Assembly: GCA_016808115.1 (NCBI GenBank) | Contig: JAEQBH010001848.1 | Span: 558,001 to 622,000, forward strand | DNA from: Tetrastigma voinierianum | Lineage: Eukaryota > Streptophyta > Magnoliopsida > Vitales > Vitaceae | Reading direction: 5' to 3' | DNA: 64,000 nucleotides | Shown: positions 57,918 to 64,000 of the stretch, in pieces | How the letters are laid out: the number at the start of each line of letters is the position of its first letter | How positions within the stretch are numbered: the first letter of the stretch is position 1 | The notes under the pieces: model-generated | Told to the model about the DNA's origin: nothing | The model's database searches: none | The model's input: the letters and a program-made list of their open reading frames with translations, nothing else | Made by a program: the position numbers and the translations under genes

Positions 57918-59908
57918 AAAAAAAAGACGATGGTGGTGTTCCATCGCCCCCTCAGAATGGCAAAGTCAATTAACTACGGAGGATTTCTGGCACCGAAGCC
58001 AGTAGTGATCTCGATCAGAAATCTCGTACCTGTGTTGGTGTGACTTACTTCACTTTTATGGAGGGAGAAAGAGGATCCATCTTTTTTGGTTAGTTGGTGA
58101 TTCTCTTCCCATAATGTTAGGGAAAGATCACTCTTATTTCGGGAAGGGCGACTTATTCTTCGGCACTGTGCTCCATTCCCCGATTGAGCTGTGATCAAGA
58201 GGATTTTCCTATTTTGTCGGAGGCGACGGAGTCAGTTCATGAGTGAGCTTATGCTTATAAAGTAGAGAGCCGGTTGGCAACTTCGCTTGGGAGAGTTGCC
58301 GCTTCGGGAAAATAAGCGCTCGGGCTAAACGAGGCGTCCGGGCTATGGGATTCCCAAGCGCCCGGACGGGAGGTTGGCCGGGCATTTATGGGCCGGCTAA
58401 TGTCTGGGCCTCATCCGCTTGGGGTATCCGGGCAGATGGTCAGCCCGGCGTTCCTGGGCCGGTTGGTGACTAGGCCTTTAAGGACATTGAGTCGGGTGGC
58501 CATGGGTGTTGGGCCTGGATCCAAGGTACCCACAATACCCCCCTTTTTCTACCGGGGAGGTAAATCATCCCTGGTTGAAAAAAAAGTAAGTTTGACCGTC
58601 ATTCCATGGGAAATAGTTTACCATTAATGCTGCTTAATTTTCGATGTAAATTTTATAACTTTTTATAATAGTTTCCTATTGGGTCATCTGAATCAATCCT
58701 AAGATATAGGAGTAGCTATAAAAGGCGAGGATGACGAGGTAATGGATATCCCTACTCGTCCGGCAGAGAAGGACAATTGATCGTCGATGGACACCTTGAA
58801 GTGAAGGGGTTGCAGAATGAGGGATGCTTATGATCGATTTGCTGAATATGCCTTTCGAGCATGGAATGGTCAGAGGCGGCATGGTTTGAGTTGAGTCGAA
58901 AATATTCGGGGATGGGTTTGGGTGGTTCTAAAACTTGAATGGCGGCCTGCGCATGCAGGGGCACCCCACGCTAAATCTGAGGTTAGGTCAAGCCCTCCAT
59001 GACCTCTCATCCTCTCCTTTTCCTCCTTCTTAGCCTTGGTGGCCGTACGGGGGCTTTTTGCTTCTCGTTCAGCCCCATCACCATCTTGGCCTCTACGGCA
59101 GTTCGGGGCTTTCTGCTTCTCGTTCAGCCCCATCACCCCCTTCTTCTCCTTGTTTTGGCTTCAGCGGCAGCTTCTATCTTGGATCCGGGATGGGTGCTTC
59201 GTCTACTTTAGATGTCTTATAAGTTTGGAATGTATTTAGTAAACATTGTAGTAACAAACAACGCTATGTAATGTCCGAACACTTACCCTTTTGGTGCTAT
59301 TAATAAAATTGTAATTTTTATTATTCTTGTGCCTTATTAGCCAGTGTTTGCATGGATATTCTGTAATTCGACTAGCTGTAGTCATTCGAGCTATTATAAA
59401 GCGATTAATGGGCTGGATTTATCTGCAGGGAAGGCCTGCGGGCTCGGCCCATCATAGCCTCTGATGCCTAGAGTCACGATGTCGCGTCGGTTAAGATGCC
59501 ATGCATGCGATAGGTCGCCGCCGCATTATATGCGGCTACATACCCTAGGTGGTAATATATAGATAGGCATCAATAACTCGTACCTTTTTCCTTTGCGAGT
59601 CATTTTGGGTTTATCTTCTTTCCTTTCGGCGACCAACTACCGTGAATAGGTTGGTTCTTCCTTACGTTCATTCGAGAGTCGTCGTTGTAGGCACTAGAAT
59701 ACTTCATTCTACAGGTATCTTACGTCGTTTCTTGATAGTGTTGGTCCTTGAAGGGTGTGGTCTCATTATTAAAGCGGAAAGAAGGGAGAGTCTTAATGCA
59801 TACTATGCGAACAGCTGTGCCAGACTGAAATTGCCTAGTTTTACACCCACTTGGTATATGCTTGGGGCCTAATATTCACCTTTTCCTCTCCTTTTGATTT
59901 GCTTGCAG
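57918..59908 (+). mobile_element. 5' non-coding part of a GC-richer gypsy-like element
   Basis: GC content rises here. 58260-58540 carries many 'cccggac/gggccgg' words; 59000-59170 has a direct repeat of ~55 bp ('ggggctttttgcttctcgttcagccccatcacc', at about 59049 and 59107). A pyrimidine tract and 'ttgcttgcag' at about 59878-59908 looks like a splice acceptor before the ORF at 59913. No LTR ends were identified. Confidence 0.4.
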
Positions 59909-60425
59909 AATAGTGAGGGGTCGGGAGGAAACTTCCACGAGTGGTCATCCCAGAGGGCAGCCACGAGCGAGACCTTCTGCAAGCAATTTCATTGCGTCTC
60001 TGACGATGGAGGAACTAAAGGTGTATTACGAGGTGCCTGACAACATCGACCTTCGGTTGATGGAGAGAGGTGAAACTCACTGGCCGAATTGGGAATACAA
60101 TGGTGTGTTTTACGCAATGAGCATCCCAGCGGCGGGTTCACGCTTTCCACATCTGACCGCCGGATTCGCCGATTTTACATTTTACGGGCGCCCGTACTGA
60201 TCCACCCTAACGTGATCCACATCCTAATCGGCAGGTGTGTGGTGAACCACCTGTATCAACTTGATCTCACGTTGGTGGAGCTTTTTATCATTTACCTTCT
60301 GAACATAGGGTCGGGTGGCCGGATGTCCATGTCGGTTTTGAGCCCACGGCTGCAAATTGTGAATTGGCTCCCCGATTTGCAAGAGCGGGCGAGAAAAGTG
60401 TTATTAGTGAGGTCTGCAGGATGAG
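59909..60425 (+). pseudogene. 'Putative gypsy type transposon' domain ORF, frameshifted
   Basis: The ORF from 59913 starts MRGREETSTSGHPRG and reads 'S L T M E E L K V Y Y E V P D N I D L R L M' then 'V F Y A M S I P A A G S R F P'. It shifts frame near 60145-60190 and continues as 'V L I H P N V I H I L I G R C V V N H L Y Q L D L T L V E L F'. This order is typical of the plant domain listed in protein families as a putative gypsy-type transposon (PF04195). Its role is not established. A probable 3' splice site lies just upstream. Broken by at least one indel. Confidence 0.65.
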
Positions 60426-61720
60426 ACCGGGTTCCCCCCAGTTGCCATTTAATGTGCTTGGTCCTCAGTCCTTCCCAGTGCGTAGTTGTGCCGGTTCTAG
60501 TCACATGAAGCATTTATCCGGAATGTTATGATGTACTAAGCTGTTGGTTTACCTGTACGGGAAAACGGAGGGAAGGCTAGTGAAATGGGTGGAGAAGTCG
60601 AGCATTGAGAAGATCCGCCGACTTTTGGAAGATTCTGGCGGGGCCATTGCAGTCTACCCACGAGGAATATATCTGCGGGTGAGGCGCATTGACACCTTTT
60701 ACCCTTAGGTTATCACAGTCATTTGCCTTGAATCATCGTGGAAGGGAGCACTTTGTCTTGCAAATGTGCGCCTAGTTTCAGCGACGCTAACTCCTCTATG
60801 AGGATCTGGCAGTGAGCGTAGTGGGTGCATGGGGCTGCAGGTACATCGAGTCGTCTTCTTCTTATTGGCCAGGGGCTCTGATTGTCTCCTCGCTGGGTGG
60901 GGCTGAAGATAGTCAAGCATCTCTGTAAATGGCAGAGCCTTGGTGGTAAAGAATCCGACGAAGAAGGCGCTTAGCGTCGGAGCCTTGCCGAGTCTAGGTG
61001 TGAGAATTTTTTACCTTGGGTTCCTGACGACCCGGACGATCCCCAGGATTTAGAAGAAGAAGAATGGATGGAAAAAAGAGCGGGGTTGCTTGATCGATAT
61101 GCGCGGAAAGAAGCGCGAGTAAGTTTTTAGTGGGGAGTCGGGGCCATTTTTGTCGATCACATGCAGAGACCAAGCCGGTACGTGCCAATGTGATCGATCT
61201 GGCTGGCGAGCGGTGGTTCGGGACTGAGACGATCCTGTCCACTGGCTCCCGAATTCAGGCGACGATTGTCTGGGAGCAGAGTGGGTAGGTCGTCAAAAAT
61301 CGAGATAGGAATAATGATCCGCCCGTGAGCACTTCAAGTAATCCCGCCTTCAAATCAAGGCGAGGAGCCACAAAACATATCAAAGTTCATGCGGTCCAGC
61401 CTGCCTAGGCCCAAATGGCCGGACAAAGTGATTACCCATAACTACATTCCCCTTCGCGGGCCGGAGCCTCGAGAGTAGAGATATCGGCCCCTGGGGAGGA
61501 GGAGGTGAAAAATATCACACATTGAGTTCCCTTTCATCGCGGAGCATCCGCGCCGACGGCTGAATAGCTCAGACCGCCATGTATCGGTGCTGGTGGCTAT
61601 CAGTATGGGCCTTCGCTTATACCGTTCGCCCTCGCTTCTACCTCAAGGAGGATTTTTCAACAAATCATTGATGACGGATATGTGTCCGGAAACCGGTGAA
61701 TTTGTCTACCACCGAAATGC
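60426..61720 (+). mobile_element. Decayed continuation of the transposon ORF
   Basis: GC-richer sequence with short, broken reading frames (for example 'W L P D L Q E R A R K' just before and 'D P D D P Q D L E E E E W M E K R A G L L D R Y A R K E A R' near 61028-61118, a charged segment). No long frame survives. 61270-61700 is unassigned. Confidence 0.4.
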
Positions 61721-61798
61721 GGTAAGATAGTGGTCTTATTCGAAACGGATTTAGCGTTATTACCTATTTTCTTAGTTGCTAATGGGTTCCTTTGCAGG
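61721..61798 (+). other. Probable intron
   Basis: Begins 'gcg|gtaaga' and ends 'ttcctttgcag|gcc' with a T-rich tract. About 78 bp, a normal size for a plant intron. It joins the upstream decayed frame to the coiled-coil ORF. Inferred from splice-site consensus only. Confidence 0.5.
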
Positions 61799-62049
61799 CC
61801 GTAGCTGCCATTCGTAACATGGCGTTGCAGCACCATGAGTTTGAGCTTCGGCTAAGGGATGCCGAGCGGCTGCGATTGTTTGTTCAGGCGAGTATGGCAG
61901 AACGGGAGATGCATAGTGCTTCACTGAAGAAAGTCGAGCTGGCGTGTCGTCGCCTGGAGCTGGAAGCTAGAGAATCTGCTAAAAGAGCTGCCCGGGCCGA
62001 GGCTGAGAGAGATGGCGCGGCCATGAGGCCATCGGCTGGGCCAAGCTAG
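61799..62049 (+). pseudogene. Coiled-coil segment of the transposon protein
   Basis: About 83 residues with heptad-like Leu/Ala and many Arg/Glu: 'H H E F E L R L R D A E R L R L F V Q A' and 'K V E L A C R R L E L E A R E S A K R A A R A E A E R D'. C-terminal coiled coils following the PF04195-type domain are common in these plant transposon proteins. Stop at 62047-62049 is followed by continued coiled-coil coding in another frame. Confidence 0.55.
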
Positions 62050-62573
62050 CGATTGAGGAGCCTTTAATACCGCGCATTGAGTCAAGCTCACTGGGCTTAG
62101 AATGCCGCGCCACTAAGAGGCTCACGGAGGGCGAACAAGAGCAATGAGCCGCTCAGAGGCGCACAAAGCAGGAGGCTTGTAAGAAACCAGAGGAGGAGAA
62201 CGGCCATTTGGCAGATGAAAAGCTCGCCTTGGTCATAGAGCTCGTGGCTTTAAAGGATGAATTTGCCGCCTTCCGGGATAAGGCCGCTACCGACAAGGAG
62301 GCGATTGAGGCCGAATTTGACTTAAGTAGCGATACGCTCTACAATTATGGCTACGGCTGTTGCGCTTTCATGTACAACATATGTGGGAGCAAGCCTCAAA
62401 TTCCGGACGGAATGCCGAACCCTTCATTTCCGCTGACTGCAGAGTTCTTCGCTAATCCGCCGCCCCCCAGCGCCACAATCACGCTTCGCCCGGATCCTAA
62501 TGCCGCTGGGAGGACCTGCTCGAGAATGTACCCAACCGCGGCCGGAGAGGAGGCAGTTCTTCCAATGGCTTAA
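62050..62573 (+). pseudogene. C-terminal part of the transposon protein
   Basis: Frame resumes by 62208: 'E K L A L V I E L V A L K D E F A A F R D K A A T D K E A I E A E F D', then 'L Y N Y G Y G C C A F M Y N I C G S K P Q I P D G M P' and a proline-rich end. The helical part plus the 'Y G Y G C C A F' motif is the usual C-terminus of this family as far as can be judged by eye. Interrupted by earlier stops. Confidence 0.55.
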
Positions 62574-62754
62574 GAGGAGGCTATTCTTTCGACATATCCC
62601 CTAGCCGAGTAGAGTTTAAGTTCTTTGTTTTACTAGATGTTATCGTACCAAACAATTTGCTTTTTCTTACTTTGGTTATTTTAGGTGTTTTGGCACTGCC
62701 CCCATGGATTAATCACTTGTTTTGTATACAGGATTCTAATTCAGAGAGCCACTC
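62574..62754. other. 3' untranslated-like spacer
   Basis: AT-richer sequence between the C-terminal ORF and the tandem array (ttctttgttttactagatgttatcg, tttttcttactttgg). No feature. Confidence 0.35.
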
Positions 62755-63825
62755 TGTGATGCTCGGGCCCGGCAAGTCGCCCCGCCCAGCCACTTGATCA
62801 GTAGAGATCGATCCAAATTAAATGAACTGCGCCACCCGGCTTGGGGAGATCGACCTCACTAGATGTGATTCATGCCAGGGCAGTGTGTTAGTGAGCCGCA
62901 TCGACCCTTGAGATCGACCACCGGGATGTTATCGAGCCAGGGGCCGAGCAAAGTCAATGAGTTGTGCCATCCTGACTTTGAGATTGACCACCATATGTTA
63001 TCTGAGTCAGCCTGGGCAGTCGCTTAACTACGCCGCCGAAAGCAGGATCGACCCACCTAGATGTGATCCGAGTCGGGCCGAAGGAAGCCGCGAGCTCGCG
63101 CCGCCTCAGTGACCTGAGATCACCACCATATGCCCGGGGGCCGGGCGGCAGGCCGCTAATCAAGGCCGCTCGAAGCAGAGAGATTGACCTAATCTGGGGA
63201 GGACTGAGCCGGGCCGGCAGCCGCGCCGAAATGCGCTACCGGATTTTGAGATTGACTCAAATTGATGTTATCTAAGCCGGGCCTGCAAGCAGTGAGCCGC
63301 GCCGCCCGAACTCGAGATCGGGACCGCACCCAGATAAAGATCCGAAGCCGGGCGGCAGCCGCTGAACCCGCACCGCCGGCTAGATCGACCACAAACAGAT
63401 GTGATATGAGGGCCGGCCCGCAAGCCTGAACTCGCGCCGCCCGATTTTGAGATTAACCAACCGTATGTTATCCGGTACTGGCCTGTGTCGCTGAACTACG
63501 CCACCCGGCCAGAGGATCGACCAACCATATGCGATTCGAGCCAGCCGACAGTCGCTGAACCGGCGCCGCCAACTTAGAGATCGACCACCCATATGTTATC
63601 CGGGCTAGTCGGCAATGCTGAACCGCGCCGCCTGGACTTTCGAGATTGATCACCTAGATGTTATCCGAGCCGGCCGAGCAGTCGCTGAATCAGGCTGACC
63701 CGCCAGATCGACCAACTAGATGTAATCCGAGCTTCAGCCGCGTATGAGTGAACCGCGCCGCCGATTCTAGAGAGCTGGACCACAGATGTTATCCGGAAAT
63801 GGGCCGAGCCGGTCGGCTGAACTAT
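62755..63825. repeat. GC-rich tandem array, ~66-bp unit, about 15 copies
   Basis: Unit consensus by eye: gagattgaccacc, atatgttatccgagcc, ggccgggcagtcgctgaa, ccgcgccgcccggattt. Anchors of the 'atgtTat/atgtGat' motif lie near 62858, 62923, 62993, 63059, 63128, 63193, 63261, 63333, 63398, 63463, 63527, 63591, 63656, 63719 and 63785, spacing 63-72 bp. Alternation of tgttat and tgtgat in part of the array hints at a ~130-bp dimer. Divergence between units is high. The ORFs over it on both strands are repeat artefacts. Confidence 0.85.
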
Positions 63826-64000
63826 GCTCTCGCTTTGTAATTGCTTTTAGTTTGGATATGTATTAATATGCAAAGGCATGCCAGCAATAGATAATAACGA
63901 CATTCTCTTATTGATAATACCTTTTTAAGTGCATAGCATTCCACATTCTAGGTACAGGGGTTCCATCGGTTTTGTCTATAGCATAGGATCCGGATTCCCC
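63826..64000. other. AT-richer end of window after the array
   Basis: Non-coding; 'aagtgcatagcattccacattctaggtacaggggttcc' resembles the 3' end region that follows such arrays in plant retroelements. The element continues past the window. Confidence 0.3.

Noticed and set aside
62954..63653. Overlapping ORFs in the 66-bp array as a repeat protein
   Set aside because: Unit lengths of 63-72 bp are not held in frame and stops recur; GC-rich repeats are open on both strands by chance.

Overview
This window is nuclear DNA from a flowering plant, most likely a eudicot with a repeat-rich genome. It is AT-rich and gene-poor and is dominated by LTR retrotransposons (Ty1/copia, Ty3/gypsy, Athila/Tat-like, TRIM-like) with the priming sites, polypurine tracts and 5-bp target duplications of plant elements. 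No rRNA, tRNA, organellar, bacterial or CRISPR feature is seen. The species cannot be fixed; the only intact gene belongs to the kiwellin family.

The host signal is a decayed tandem cluster of kiwellin genes on the + strand. Copy D (38940-39494) is an intact intronless 184-codon gene with TATA box and poly(A) signal. Copy A (about 9372-9771) is cut after 13 codons by a gypsy element. Copy B (about 11806-12175) has the promoter joined to an internal coding piece and is cut by a copia LTR. Copy C (about 35365-36470) is near-identical to D at both ends but scrambled inside the coding region. Copy E (about 52316-52660) keeps the promoter and a short 3' coding scrap. Duplicated flanks at 34949-35290, 38070-38340, 45430-45513 plus 52136-52160, and 43500-43970 show that a larger unit was duplicated.

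Layout: 1-8656, three-level nest (Athila/Tat LTR element in gypsy gag, gypsy in copia pol). 8701-12600, kiwellin A and B with their insertions. 12600-20730, non-coding LTR-type remnants, largely unresolved. 20733-23041, a tandem TRIM (LTR-internal-LTR-internal-LTR). 23290-34948, gag-protease-only gypsy whose LTR holds an Athila/Tat-like element (26123-34887, TSD TAAGG), which holds a 2.9-kb solo LTR (29871-32804, TSD ATTGT). 34949-40330, kiwellin C and D. 40470-40642, a CACTA transposon end. 41403-43490, a 2.1-kb LTR element (TSD TTATC) carrying a pentatricopeptide-repeat gene fragment. 45514-52130, a whole but decayed copia (TSD CAAAA) upstream of kiwellin E. 53040-57917, a minus-strand copia. 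57918-64000, a GC-richer element with a broken 'putative gypsy type transposon' domain, coiled-coil ORFs, probable introns and a ~66-bp tandem array.

Only kiwellin D looks able to make a host protein. No new multi-gene system was found. The most unusual items are the captured PPR fragment, the cysteine loss in kiwellin D, the sharply bounded divergence of copy C, and the nested or tandem retroelement structures. Element boundaries and identities were worked out by eye; no alignment or database search was run.
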